From Lycorma delicatula (Eukaryota > Arthropoda > Insecta > Hemiptera > Fulgoridae): a stretch of DNA of 64,000 nucleotides. The DNA lies in the NCBI RefSeq assembly GCF_047948215.1, contig NC_134455.1, positions 295,963,647 to 296,027,646 on the forward strand, given 5' to 3'. The notes under the pieces are model-generated. The model was not told the DNA's origin and searched no databases. It saw only the letters and a program-made list of their open reading frames with translations. Made by a program: the position numbers and the translations under genes. The first letter of the stretch is position 1. Each line of letters opens with the position of its first letter. Below are positions 35,071 to 47,880 of the stretch, in pieces.

Positions 35071-35130
35071 TTATTGCTGCTCTTGACACAGCATCACTGG
35101 ATGCTGTGTCAAGTTTATAAGCTGCAATAA
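35071..35130. repeat. foldback hairpin, 14-bp perfect core
   Basis: CTTGACACAGCATC at 35082-35095, a 4-base loop and its exact complement at 35100-35113. An outer pair, TTATTGCTGC (35071-35080) and GCTGCAATAA (35121-35130), extends it with one mismatch and a small asymmetric bulge. The size and bulging resemble a small RNA precursor or the core of a MITE; nothing else supports either. Confidence 0.7.
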
Positions 35131-35666
35131 TGACAGCAATCAGAAATGAAAATACAATGGTAAAAAGTAAGATGTGTATATTAAAAATATACAATTCACT
35201 TTCTTCAGTGAAAATAAAATAAATCTCTTTTAAACAATATAACAGACTTTATATGATCTCAATTCTTTGTACTTTAAATCGAAGACCGAATGTCTGTGCC
35301 ACAAACAGCTACTGAGCCTCGAATCAGTTTAGCGACCAATGTCCTAACTAGCTCCTAGAGCTAACCTAATTGCATGAGCGAACTAAGCATAGTGCCACAC
35401 ATCACTTGCTTCATGTCCCACTACTCACTTGTCATATATTCTAAAATGGGTAGGCGCACCCTATCAACTACTAAAATATATATGACATTCAATAAATTAA
35501 ATGCATGTCGTTAGACAGCAATTCGTTGCCACGCTTAGGTCACTGAATGCCAGCAAGTACCCATCCACCAATAATAAAGCGCTTGGAGCTTTAATTAGCT
35601 GATGTCCAGCCTTAACTCTCAGATAGCTTTCACAGCAGCAAAGTAGGAATCTTTCCCTTAAATAAA

Positions 35667-36571
35667 CTACTGATGCTGGTTGAACAAAGCAATGGCATCA
35701 AGGAACACCCACATGATCAGACAATGTGGCTCATGCCACATTAACTCACTCTGGCTTATGAGTGGCCAATTTTCCCCTTGACCTCTAAGTTCTAGGGTGG
35801 CCTGAGTTCTGGCCGCCCCAAGAGCTGGGCAGTCTAACATCATATGTCCATTCGACTGGACCTCCCCACAGACACACAGCTGATCAGCTGCCAGGCGGAA
35901 ACTAAACAAATATTGGTTCAAGTACGCGTGGTTGGAGAGCACCTGGGCACCCATTGCCCTCAAAAAACGAAGGAGAGCCATACCATCCCCCAAGTCCTGT
36001 ATAAATCTATACAAGGACCTTCCCCCCTTAGTCGTGGTGTTCCATTATTGCTGCCATGTATCCACCACGAGGCTGTAAAGCCTCCTCCTCAGGCAGGAGA
36101 TGGGCAACTGAACGAAATTTAGAACCGATGCATTCATTATCCATAATCCATTGTGATCACCGTTCCACTCCGAAATAAGCCCGGCTTGAAACAGTATCCC
36201 AAATACCTTGGCCTCCCTGCCTCTTCGCAACTTCAACACGACCGTCCGAACTTTCATTATTAAATCAATTGGGAGAGCCTTTCCCAATATGGTGGTAAGC
36301 TCGTAGGGCGTTGTTTTAAAAACACCAGTGCATACTATTGATGCTCTGCGCTGGACACTCCTTAAAATCTGAATAAGTGTTCGATTTCTGTCCAACCTAT
36401 GCGCCCAAACGTACGCAGCATAAGAGGCCATACTTTACACCTCGGTACACCATGTACAAATGACAGCCCGTAATCCTTCCAAGCAATCCTCCTAAGCTTG
36501 TGCATCACAGAGACTGTGTCTGCCGCTACTTGTCTAATGTGGTTGCTAAACAGCAACTTCTCATTAAACAA
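35667..36571 (-). pseudogene. R1-like LINE ORF2 thumb and C-terminal domain
   Basis: Three frames in series. 36571-36362 reads MFNEKLLFSNHIRQVAADTV. 36431-36045 reads YVWAHRLDRNRTLIQILRSV and FKTTPYELTTILGKALPIDL. 36014-35667 reads LRAMGAQVLSNHAYLNQYLF and the cluster LCVCGEVQSNGHMMLDCPAL. This is the order expected downstream of the RT active site in R1-type LINEs. Frameshifts separate the pieces. Confidence 0.82.
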
Positions 36572-36771
36572 AACACCTAGGTACTGAACACCACAACTCG
36601 GCTGATCATACAGCCTTTATATTTAATGTGGGGGTTACGACTGTACAATAATTTGTCTGTACCCTTGAGAAGCATAAACTTCATCTTGGGCTCAGAAATC
36701 TTTAAATTTTGAATCTCCATCCAGCCCTACGAGGTCGACAAAGCCGCCTGCGCCCGGTCTTCTAGCTGCGG

Positions 36772-37167
36772 TCATGAATTACCACGAACTAAAAGGAGAG
36801 AGTCATCGGCGAAAGCCTGGGCCGTGAACCCTTCTGGGAATGTCAGTCCCAGAAATCTGTAAAATATCAGGTTCCACGGCAGGGGACCTAGAACGGAACC
36901 CTGCGGGCTTCCCCTGGTGACGGACTTTTCCACAGCAAGGTGCGCATCTCTAAACAGAGCCGTACGCTTAGACAAATAGTCATGCATTACGGCATGCAGG
37001 GCTACGGGAACATTGCGGCGTTCTAACTCATAGAGGACAGAACTCCAACACAAGGAAGGAAATGCTGCCTCTATACCAATAAAAATTGCCGAAACATATT
37101 TACAGTTGGCCCTTTCCACCTTGGCAAAAGCATTTAATATGCAATCCTCGGTGCCAACCCCTTTCAT
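36772..37167 (-). pseudogene. R1-like LINE reverse transcriptase palm
   Basis: A 131-residue frame: AIFIGIEAAFPSLCWSSVLY (first catalytic block with the usual Asp changed to Glu), SVTRGSPQGSVLGPLPWNLI (RT 4) and AQAFADDSLLLVRGNS (catalytic FADD intact). Copy 1 has lost the FADD, so this is the better reference for the family in the window. Confidence 0.88.
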
Positions 37168-38796
37168 GAAGCCATACTGACCTCAATTTAGAAGTGAGTT
37201 TATATCGATGCTTTCCCAGAGCCGTTCCACAACCAGCCGATTACCGATAGGTCGATAACTGCTGACCTCACTCTGATTGGTTCCTGATTTTAAGAGCACC
37301 CTCACCAAAGCCACCTTCTAACAAGTCGGTAAGCAACCCTAGCTACGGAATCTCGTGAATAGCCTGCCAAGCAGCTCTCTTATGACAAGCAACAGGTGAT
37401 AGAAAATATCCGGGTCAAGTTGGTCAATCCCCGGCGTCTTTCTCAGTGCCATTCAAGAAACCATTTGGTTTATATCTCACACTACACAGCCAGTATGCCA
37501 GGGAATGGTGTCTCACCCGCCCTAACACCAACTTCTTGCAAGCCAGCGCCTCTGGGGTCAGTGAGTGGCGAACTTAATATGACATATCATAATTTAAAAA
37601 AGAATTATTTTTTAATGCTTAGTTCCTTCTACTGGAACAGGTTTTTTTGTTAATTTTACTTAATGCATTGGTTTTATTTTAATTTAATTTTCCATACAGA
37701 TAGGCATACAAAAAATGCTACACATTAAAAAAATTATGGAAATTCAAATTATTAATAAGCATATACTTTTTTGATTAGGGTATTTATAATTATTAGGGTA
37801 TTTTGTAATGCTTATAATCTAATGAAAAACGGTAAACTGTTCCAGAATTATTTGAAAATTAGTAAAATTTATAAAAAATCTAGGGCAAATTCTACCCTAT
37901 GTATTCTCTTATATGTTATATTAAGAGTTATATTTTTGTACAATTTTAAGGGTGGATTATCAATTAGAGTTGTTCAGTTAAAAACTGTTCTCAGTCTGAT
38001 AATGCCTAATTTGCAGAAAAATAATAGGAAAAACGAAATTGTTAAGGGTGGGGGTTTCACAAACATTTTATGATTCTACTTTCTTATTTTTTATAAGAAA
38101 AATAAACCCAAATTATGATATCAAATTTCATTATTATAAGCTGTTCCTGAGTTAAAGCAAGACACCATCAAACATATATACAAAATTGTATAGTTCACAC
38201 TTAAGGATTTTAGATCCAACAACTTTAAAACCATAAGAAGTTATAAATATGGGTGGGGGTCATTTTTTGTGCTAATATTTCTTTTCCTATATCATATGGT
38301 ATGTACTATAAAAATCAGAATGTGTATTTTCTTGGGAATTTTCTTCCTAAGTAAATTAACACAGAAAATGCTACTATATACGTAAAATGAAAATTCTCTA
38401 ATGTAGAAACATGGTTCCATTATGATATAATTTTCATGTACTACTCTGTCCAAAACAAAATATCTCAATTTGTATCAAAAACTATTAACTTCTTAATGAT
38501 TACAATGACTGAAATACACACAACAGGTTCAGCAAAAAAGCTGATGTAATAATATAATGATGGTAAAAGCAAGCGAGTTTATGAAGTTAACAGTTTTTTT
38601 TTTAAATTCACAAAGCTGTAGAAAATTTCAGAAAGTAGGTGTACAAGATTGTCCCTAAATATATTACAATTCAGGCAGAAAATCTAATCATACACATGAT
38701 TTGTCAGAAACCTGTCTTTGAAAAGAGGAGATCTCGATAAGGAGCAAAATCAAATCTGTATTGCCTTTTTTAAGAAGCCTAACTTTTTAAAATATC

Positions 38797-38850
38797 TTAC
38801 AAAATCTTAGAATCCAAAATATCTTACAAAACCTTAGAATCCAAAATATT
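38797..38850. repeat. tandem repeat, 27-bp unit, two copies
   Basis: AATATCTTACAAAATCTTAG and the following seven bases are repeated once with a single C/T-type difference. Confidence 0.85.
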
Positions 38851-40813
38851 GTTAGTATATGTTTTACCCAGAAAAATCTACAAATTAAAAGGCGTTTTAG
38901 CTAAAAAACAGAAAATTTTCCATGTTTTACATGAATGCAAACTGTTAAGATTATTGTTAATGCATTTGAAATAATACAAACATTTCCTGGAATCCTGTTA
39001 ATCAAACTGACATCAGTCATATTGCAAGAAACTCTATAAAATGATTACTAAAAATCTACATATTATGGTTGAATTTTTTTTTTTAAGAATAATCAAAATC
39101 TTTTTTTTTTTAACAGCAAAGTTGTAAACAATGGTATTAAAAAATCCTGTCATTTAAGTTAGGCAAAGATCTGTAACCATACCTTAAATTAAACTTTTCT
39201 ACATTTTGTGCACCTAGAAATTCTACAAAGTGCTACTATTAAACATAGTGCAGCCAATTCTATAAATAAGATTTGTAAATGGAGAATTTTTGAAGTTTCC
39301 TACTTTCAAGATTTTTTTTTGAAACTGTTAAAAACAATAAATATGTGGCCCATTATTGAAACTTGTACTACCTTTGTTATCTGACCTCGTCAGAATACAA
39401 AAAAAATTATTACAGGCATTAGAAAATGGCTTTAATGAGTATATCTACAGTTTCCCCAAATAGAGTCAATATAAAAATTGACTGTTTCTTGGCAGAAGGG
39501 TACATTAATGTGTCACTTTATATAGTCTAATGTGGTCTTTCTTATGACTCAACACCATGCAGACAAAACCATCAGGAGGAGGTTATTAACTGCAGTTTGC
39601 AAATAGAATACACTAGCTCATGAATGACATCATTAAAATATTTTTATCTTATGTTTTACGGTTTCTTAGAGCTGTCCATTTATATTTAAATTACTATAGT
39701 GTGTTTCAGCTATTCATGCCAATTGCTGTACAGCAGTTGGAAATTTTATTGTTTTAATTGAGATATAAAATGTGATATATGTTTATGACAATAAATATAT
39801 CATGTCTGGGCAATGATAACACAGAAGCATTTTTCACCCAAAAAAAAACCAACCAAAACAATACTTCTCACTTTACCATTTTCAACCACCTTAATATCAT
39901 ATTGTTCCAACACATGGTCATATTGTTCAAATTGGGGCAGAAAAATATTATAGCATTACGAACAGATTTTTTAAGCTGACCAAAAATAAACATTCTGCTT
40001 ATTATCAAACTTTAAAAAAGTGAAAATAGTTGCGTAAGACTTGAATAATGTGTCCCATCTATAGCAATACATTTTTTTAATTAATTCTTTTTTTTGTAAA
40101 AAAACTGAAGATGACCCCAACAAAGCCTGGAATAAAAATAATATAGTTTTACTGTTAATTTTTCCTAGTTATAATTTGCACGATTTAAACTGATCTTTAA
40201 TTTTTAAAGTCTGACAATGTAGGGAATAATAGAGGCTGAAACACCAGCAATTTTTTTTTTTTGTCTCCTTGCAGTAAGGAGAGTGCAAATAATTGCACTA
40301 AGTTAATACATACATTAAAATTATTCATTTGATATCCCATCAGTACTTTCAATATGTATAAATTTTTCAAAAACTACAGTGAATAGAACAAAAAAAAATT
40401 GGTCACAGTACTTAACCTGTGCACATGAGTGAAAGTTAATACCAGCTAATCAGATTTTGAATTCCTTCTTGGTGCAGTACATCTATCTACAATCTCTATC
40501 AAAACAAACAGATTAGTAGAAACATGTTCTAAAAAGGGTTCCAATGAATTCCTAACAAACTACGTAAATTTTTAAAAATAATAATTTTATAAGATTTTTG
40601 TTTATTTTTCACAATCATTCTGAATGTTTTTGAGATTTCCCTGTATCATATTAAAACAGAATAATTTGTGAATATTATAAATTATTCAGTGTTTTAAATC
40701 AGTGCAAACATTTATTAATGAACTTAGAAGAACAGCTTTACTATGGATTCACAACACAGAATAAAGTTGACGCCATAAATATTTTCACTTCTAATATCTA
40801 GTAATTACATTGA

Positions 40814-41031
40814 ATTACTATAAATTCCCTTTAAACAATAGAAAACTAATAGAAGTAAAGCACTCAGACATATTCCAACATTAATCAGACATTGAAGAAA
40901 AGTGAAGGGAATTTGAAAAGAAGACATTGAAGGGAATTATTATAAATTCCCTTTAAACTACAGAAAACTAATATAAGTGAAGCATTCATAGACATATTCC
41001 AATATCAGTCAGACATTGAAGAGATGTGAGA
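40814..41031. repeat. tandem duplication, 122-bp unit, two diverged copies
   Basis: The unit starts ATTACTATAAATTCCC at 40814 and again as ATTATTATAAATTCCC at 40936. Shared blocks follow in order: AGAAAACTAATA, GACATATTCCAA, CAGACATTGAAGA. The second copy is shorter. There are many substitutions, so the event is not recent. Confidence 0.8.
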
Positions 41032-43071
41032 AGGTATCATATGCTTCTTATTCTTCCTCCTTCCATGACATGTCACACTTACCAACAATATAAAATGTTA
41101 ACAAGAAGAGTAAAACATATGGATTTAAATATGACTGTTACGATTTTATAAATATGGTTAACCTGTTTTGAGAGCAGGGTAAACCAACCTGACTTTGATG
41201 TCCAAAACCATTTAATACTAATGTTTTCAATATAAAAAACAAGTATGTATATTATTTCATTAATTATATACAATTAATGACTCGCCTGCCATTTTGTTGA
41301 AATTTGGAATACATCTTGTTTAGGACAAGTTATTCATTAAAGTGAAATTTTTCATCGGAAACACTTTTCACCAGAGTTACATCCTCGTTAAGTTACTCAG
41401 TAGTCACCAAAAATTTTGTAATTGTACAAGTGAAATATAGATTATTTTTTAACTAAATAATTTGGTTAAGTTTATCAATTAAGTTAAGCATGAATTAGAT
41501 TCACAAGTTAAGTGCATACATTATTTATACAATAAATTGGTTTAAGTGAAATTCAATTTTATTTAGTTTGGGTGAAGGTTAAAATTAGGTTAGGTAACTA
41601 GCAATTTTATGTACTGAACTTCATATGATATCAACATAACCCCATAATGCTCGCTAACCTCATCTAAATAACCTTGCATATTAAATTGGCCAATTGTCAG
41701 GCTGAGTCCATAATTATATACAATAACCAATTATTTAGTACAAAAATAATGTTTATTACATTTTTACAGTGCTGAATTTTTGGTAACTGTACTTTGTAAC
41801 TTACTGGCACATAACTCTGGTGAAAGGCATTTCCAACAAATAATTTCAATGGTAATGAATAACTTAGTTCCTAAATAAGGAAGATTGCAAATTTCAATAA
41901 CATTTGGTATGTTTCAACATGTAATCAATGTAATCTTATAGCAATAGTCAAGAACAAGAAAACAGACTTCTTCAAACTATCCTTAGAACTATACTTATCC
42001 ATTCTCTACCCCCACCCCTTTTTTCTTATCACTAATCCCTTCTTCCTCATTACTAGTGCTGTGGGTACGGGTCTGACCAGTACCTACTTTGGGTAGGCAA
42101 ACTGCCTATAGACTAGTTTTGGGACTTTTCTTCCTGTCCAAAGGTTGCCCAATAATACTAATGATTTAGTGCCAAATCACATAAAATCAGGCCAAGGGTC
42201 TCCAAAAAAGACCCTTGTATTACATAAACAGCTGTCTCAAAATCTTAAGTATGATATGGTACACTGTTTTTCTCACACGATATGCAATTTCAGTAAGGCA
42301 GTAATTATCAATATAATATAAATTAAATGTACCATACTGACAAACATTTTCCAATAAACTCAACAAATAAATAGCTCATATATTTATAAGAATTTACGAG
42401 TATTTATGTTGTTTTTATAAATCAATATTTATAAAGAAAATAACTTCTGTAACTTGAATAAATGATAATTAAACTTCCACAAATAATGATAAAGCAATTC
42501 AAGTTAACAACACATTCGTACATCTTCAGATATACATTAAGTACATACATACTTAATATTTACCATTTCAATAATGAAATTTAATTACTTAGAGAAATAC
42601 TATGGTTTAAGATTTAGTGACTATGACTTACTGGCCCCCTGCTAACTACTGGTATTTAAAGTGCATTGTTGTTTTAAGCAATGGTGCTTAACTTCTCTTA
42701 AAATTACACAACTAAACAAGCATTTTGAATGTACTGCTGACAGTCTAAAATGACAAATACTGAAAACAGTTGCTTATTCTGTTGGCTAAATAGTCACACA
42801 ACTTATGTTTACTAATCTGTATCCTTTGTTAACTTAGATTCCAATTAATTAAAAATGTTCATCAAGTAAACCAAAAATAAAAAATTAATTTCAAGCAAAC
42901 TGATGATATCTGTTAGATTAAATCTGATACAGACTAAAGTAATTGTGAATATAATTCTGAATTACATTCTTTAATGCATCGATAAAAAATTTATTAAATC
43001 TACAATACAAACCCTACTTACAGTTACCGGCAAACATCCCACATTACTAAGTAGGAAAATTAAAACGTTAC

Positions 43072-43102
43072 CTTTGCAAAAAACGTATTCAAAGCGTTTC
43101 AT
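43072..43102 (-). CDS. possible short first coding exon
   Basis: On - an ATG at 43102 opens MKRFEYVFCK and ends at CAAAG|GTAACG, a fair 5' splice site at 43072/43071. The region upstream on the same strand has ATCGAT-type elements (43226-43275). The peptide is not recognised. A 31-base open stretch next to a GT is easily met by chance, so this is weak. Confidence 0.15.
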
Positions 43103-43225
43103 AAAATATCTCACCTAGTTATAACGTAATTTATTTATTAATAACCTGCAAGCAAATTAAATTATCTTAACCAACGTAAACTCAAATTCGTGATAAACAT
43201 AACCTTACTATAAGATTGTGTGTTT

Positions 43226-43275
43226 CGATATTATTAATCGAAGTTATATAACAGAATCGATAATAAATATCGAGA
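43226..43275 (-). promoter_or_regulatory. cluster of DRE-like ATCGAT motifs, possible promoter
   Basis: In about 50 bp there are TTTCGATATTA, AATCGAAG, GAATCGATAATA and ATATCGAGAT. Insect housekeeping promoters often carry TATCGATA (DRE) sites bound by DREF. The surroundings are slightly less AT-rich than the flanks. No gene is anchored to it with confidence. Confidence 0.3.
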
Positions 43276-44124
43276 TTAACAATTTGCACTCAATTCCGGC
43301 TGTTGTAGAATCTAGCAATGGTTCCTGGTTGTACGTAATTATTTTCTAAGGACCATATTACGATGTTTAGGGTTCAGATGTATTGGTGTAGCTAACAATA
43401 GAAAATATTTATAATAAAATTTTGAATGATAAATTATTATTAAAATAATTAATTAAAAATGTAAAATTACTTAATCACTTATCGTCGGGAATTTAATACA
43501 CGATAATTTATTTATTTTAATAATTTTATTCTCATATAATATACAAAGTACTGGTAAACAATGCTGAGGAGTTTAAAAAATAAAAAAAGTTTTAGGTATA
43601 ATCATTATTCACTAACATATGACTGCTGAGCACAATCAAATGAATAACAATGGCTTCATGAAATGTTCAAATGCAGTTAATTCCTGATATCTCATACAAT
43701 CCTGTAATAATAGTTGATAATATGTCCTGCCATAACATGGAAGAAAAAAGTGCTGAGTCAACATGCAAAAAAGAAGAATTGATTAACTATCTCGTAAAGA
43801 AATTTCCCATGCAGCTATGTTAAAACCACAACTATTTCACTAATGCTAGAGCGTAATGACAGTGTAAAAAAATTAATATTGATTTAGTAATGTAACAATA
43901 CTTACATTGAAGAACATTACACTGGAAGATTTTATAACACAGTTACAATCTTACTTCTTGTAAAAGAATTTATAATGTGGGGTATAGTGAGAACTATATA
44001 ACAAAAAAAAAAAATGTAACTGAAAATTAAAGACAATAAAAATATTTTACTCAAAAAGTGCTTATTCCTTTAAATTAATATAGCTGATAAATATTTTATG
44101 TAATAATATATAAAAATATAAATA

Positions 44125-44910
44125 TTGTAATAAGACCGGTACAATGGACCTAGTAATGGATTCCTACCTATTAAGAAGAAAGTAGTAGAAAACATAATAA
44201 TGGTAGGAATCCAGGAAGGAGCTAAAAGAAACTCTTTTAGAGTTAAAGGTAACAGGTCCGTTTAACAAGCATCTTTTGTAATACTGCCCACTGACATACC
44301 TAAATAGATGATGTTCCATGGGAAGAGTTACCAGACCCAGGTCAGAAATCCATGGGAAACTAAAAGGGTTTGGGTAATTCTCATGCTTAACTGGGGTCTG
44401 GTTCTGCAGGTAAAGAAGATAGGAATATAAATACTGCAGGGAAACCAGTTGACAGTCAATCTAAGCGAGACGTTATGATGTGAGTGTGCGTGAGAGTGCT
44501 ACAATAGAATTCGAAGCGAGGAGTGATTATGTGAGCTTGAAGTAAGAGTATTCGGCGAGGGTTCAGTGCGTACACGTTTGACACAATTAAGGTGACATCA
44601 CAAGTAATTCCAGTATGGACAGCACATGAAAATAAGAAATGGTTTGGTGAGCGATTGCTAGACTAAAGTGAAAGAGATAATGTACTAAATTTCATTCATA
44701 AATTGTTAGAGTAGTTTTATTTGTGAACAGCAAAGATATTTGCAGTAAAAGAACTTTATACCTGTCTTATCTATTGTACTACTGTTGTTAATACAAGACT
44801 AGTGGTTAAAAGTGTGTAGACTAGCGGTGATTCTAATGTCTTTTGTCAATGGAACTGAATTCTGCTTTTCATTATTTAACTACCTGTGAATAAATCCTGA
44901 CAATTACTTT
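44125..44910 (+). mobile_element. candidate solo LTR or LINE 5' leader
   Basis: A block with less AT bias and few homopolymers. It has a TATA-like GAATATAAATACTGC near 44433, an initiator-like region about 30 bp later (GACAGTCAATCTAAGCG), and GTGAATAAATCC near 44886. That is the promoter plus poly(A) layout of an LTR. A TGTAATAAG start near 44125 is possible, but no matching target duplication or primer-binding site was found. It lies just upstream of LINE D and could instead be that element's leader. No retroviral-type coding sequence follows. Confidence 0.35.
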
Positions 44911-44939
44911 AAATTCTATTTTGTATATAATCACAGTTT

Positions 44940-45027
44940 ATCATTATTGTCATTGTCATTGTCATTGCCATCAGCATCATTATTATCATCATCATCATTA
45001 TTATTATTAATATATTATTATTTTTCT
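44940..45027 (+). repeat. imperfect CAT/ATT/GTCATT microsatellite
   Basis: Starts with GTCATT units and passes into CAT and ATT units, ending in ATTATTATT. It directly precedes LINE D coding sequence. Confidence 0.9.
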
Positions 45028-45230
45028 TCCTACAACCCTTTCACATTGAGTTGTATAGCAGAGACTTTAACAAAATAAATGATTCTAGTATTTGGCCAGA
45101 AGGTATTTTAATTTCCCCCTTTTTTGGGCTCTTGAAAACTAACACAAATACGAATACACCAAGGAAGGATGGTAATACTAATACTAATGTTTCAATACTG
45201 TATCAAAATGACGTAGCCTACGTACTAAGT

Positions 45231-46010
45231 CTTCCAAAGTTTACGCAGCTTTTACCTATTCTGATTATGACTTCATTGCACTAACTGAAATTTGGATGTC
45301 GGACGTCCATAGTAATATAAACTTCTTCCCGGAATCATATAGTGTTTCGTTCAGACAGAAACTATGAATCTTCCATTGCTGACCGTGGTGGAGGCACTTT
45401 AATCGCTGTTAAAGACAATATTAAATGTGTTCGACGCAAGGATCTGGAGATGACTGCCGAATCGGTCTGGATCGAAGTACCAAGAATTGTATCCAAAAAT
45501 GTAATACTTGGTGTTCATTATTTTTCACAGTCTGTGCACCCATCTGTTTTGGAACACTATTTTAATGATTTAATTTTACAAATAAATTCCGCGAAATACG
45601 ACATAATAATAACTGGTAACTTCAATACACCCGGTGTGGTCTGGAATGATCGCATTTTTCTTCCTGGTTGCAATTATTATTCTAAATGTCAATCTAAGCA
45701 CATCTTCAATCTCGTAGATTTTTTGAACCTAGGATTTTATAACCATAACTCTGCACAAGGAACTAACCTAGATCTTGTACTGACGAATGTAACTGTGTCA
45801 ACTTTTTCTTCGGATGGAGTTGTGCTCCCGGATAAACATCATCCTCCGTTCTCAATAATCATGCATGACTTTTTGTTCATTCATGATCATGTTACGGATC
45901 GTCCCACCTATAATTTTAGAAATAGAGACTTTAAATCTATCTTTGTAGATGTGACGAATATGCAGATTGGGCCAATGTTCTTCTGTGCCCTAACCGTGAA
46001 GAAGCTGTGA
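45231..46010 (+). pseudogene. LINE D AP-endonuclease domain
   Basis: Motifs in order: DFIALTEIWMSDVHSN in one frame near 45262, then in the frame 45342-46010 FRSDRNYESSIADRGGGTLI, DIIITGNFNTPGVVWNDR and PDKHHPPFSIIM. The usual GDFN metal site is GNFN, losing its Asp, and the terminal SDHxP is DKHHP. The nuclease would be inactive even without the frameshift. Confidence 0.82.
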
Positions 46011-47880
46011 CGAATTTCCATCAGGTGATCAGTAAAGCTATAGCCAAGAATGTTCCTATCACTCGTCGTCGAACTTCTAAGTTTCCGTTCTGGTTTTCAG
46101 CGGAACTTATAGCACTGATTAAGAAGAAAAAAGTAGCACATCGACGATTTAAATTAACGAGACTTACCTCTGACTATCACACGTTTTCAGAGCTACGGAA
46201 GAAAGTTAAATTGATGGTTTCTAGGGATAATTATAATCATGCTAGGTTCACTGAAAACGATATAACGTTTAAGCCTTCAAGGTTTTGGAAATATGTTTCA
46301 AAGCACAGATCTAACCCAGAAAGAGAAGTTGTACTTCTGGTCGATAATGAACCTAACACCACTCCTCAAGTGATACGTACTCGTTTTGGGAAGAACTTTC
46401 AATCTATGTTTCAATCTTTTCGAGAGGATGTACAAGCGGATACCTCTTCAACGTCCAAAGATCGGATGAACTGTGCTGAGCTCAATATACCTTATGTCAG
46501 CATCAATTTAGTATTAACCACCATTAACGGAATTAATCACAAGGCAGCCATTGGACCTGATAGCATACCACCATTTATCATTAAAGGCATCAGCAGCGTG
46601 ATCGCTTCTATTCTGGCCTCATTGTGCAACTGGAGCTTGAAATCAGGTACCTTACCCAGCCTATGGAAAAAGAATTGCGATCATTACCCCGATTCTCAAA
46701 CCTGGTGTTCTCCATATTTCTAATTTCCGTCCTATCCTCCTTTTCTAGAATTTTTTAATCAACCCTATCATCTCATATATCTCAAAACATCCAATTTAAA
46801 ATCTCCGCTTCTCAACACGGCTTCATGCAGCCCCGTTCCACAACCACAAACCTCAATTGTGTCCTTGATAAAATTGGTCCTGTTGTTGAATCTCAAGGCC
46901 AGGTGGACGCTATCTATTTTGACTTTCAAAAAGCATTTGACAAAATGACGCACTATCTGCTGCAAAAGAAATTGGTTGTATTTGGGTTCAGTGAGCGTCT
47001 TGTAAAGTGGATCTCTTCGTACTTGAATAACAAAACTTTTGCTGTTAGGTATGCTGGATGCACTTCCCAACGAGAATTCGAGAGTTCCATAGAGTTCCAA
47101 CCTTGGCCCGTTCCTGTTTCTACGTTTTATCAATGATATTACTGAATCTGTCTCTGTTGGTCTGAGTATGTATTCCGATGACCTTAAAATATTTCTCCAG
47201 ATTAAAAGCTTACATGATCACCTATTGATACAACATAATATTAACCATATTTACCAATGGGCAATGAGAAATCACATGCCGCTAAATTTCTCAAAAATAC
47301 ATATTCCGTTCTCCCGAAAAACTAACATTGCTTGCTTTAATTATACAATAAATTCTCTTCCTATTAATACTGTAAACTCCGTCACCGATCTAGGCATACT
47401 CCTTGACTCCAAGCTATACCTTTCTAAACACGCAGATATGATTGAGAGCAGAGCGAAGAGAAATCTCTTGGTCTGTTGAAATGGATTGCAAGACCTTTTG
47501 TTGATCCTCAAACTTGCGTCTTACTCTTCAAGTCACTTGTTCGAAGCCAGCTTAAATATTCCACCACAACCTGGAATTTTCGAAGAGACTATACAGCGCA
47601 TATCATCGAATCCACTCAGAACAACTTTTTATCTTGGCTGTCTCACAAATTTAAACTTCAGCATCTTTGCAAACAACAGCTTAAGTTACTTCATAATTTA
47701 CAATCTCTTGTATGTCAAAGAGAATACTTTGATTTACTGTTTTTCCATAAAGCATTACATGGGTGTAATCCTACGGAAAACGAAACCGAAATACAACTAC
47801 GTATACCTGGACGCAATATTAGAAACTTTTGTCCTCTTGTATACTCTACACAAATTATTTCACCCACAAAGAGATGATGC
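46007..47880 (+). pseudogene. LINE D linker, reverse transcriptase and C-terminus
   Basis: 46007-46723 (238 residues) covers the basic linker and the NGINHKAAIGPDSIPPFIIK block at the RT start. 46825-47136 continues with QGQVDAIYFDFQKAFDKMTH, carrying the first catalytic Asp. 47168-47479 has MYSDDLKIFLQI (catalytic YSDD) and NSVTDLGILLDSKLYLSKH. 47476-47877 gives the C-terminal domain with LVRSQLKYSTTTWNFRRD. Small indels separate the frames. All key aspartates remain. Confidence 0.85.

Larger units (their letters stand above)
35285..37600 (-). mobile_element. R1-like non-LTR retrotransposon, copy 2 (5'-truncated)
   Basis: Same family as the element at 1125-4370, on the opposite strand. Shared segments include the RT (GVGTEDCILNAFAKVERANC), the thumb and C-terminal domains, the final Cys/His cluster, and 3' untranslated sequence down to about 35285 (GCTCAGTAGCTGTTTG on -). 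The 5' break is near 37600, inside the region between endonuclease and RT. It is better preserved than copy 1, keeping FADD. Target-site duplications were not seen. Confidence 0.84.
37601..43060. other. AT-rich intergenic sequence with two tandem duplications
   Basis: More than 5 kb without a recognisable gene. The 100-residue open frame at 37771-38073 (+) has AT-driven composition and no known motif. A stretch on - near 39960-39800 (FLPQFEQYDHVLEQYDIKVV) reads protein-like but has no clear splice sites. Local tandem duplications at 38797-38850 and 40814-41031 are listed separately. Confidence 0.45.

Noticed and set aside
37771..38073. 100-residue open frame on +
   Set aside because: No motif, AT-driven composition, no splice or repeat context; likely chance.
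38797..41031. CRISPR-like array from repeated units
   Set aside because: Only simple two-copy tandem duplications; no regular repeat-spacer structure, and the context is eukaryotic.
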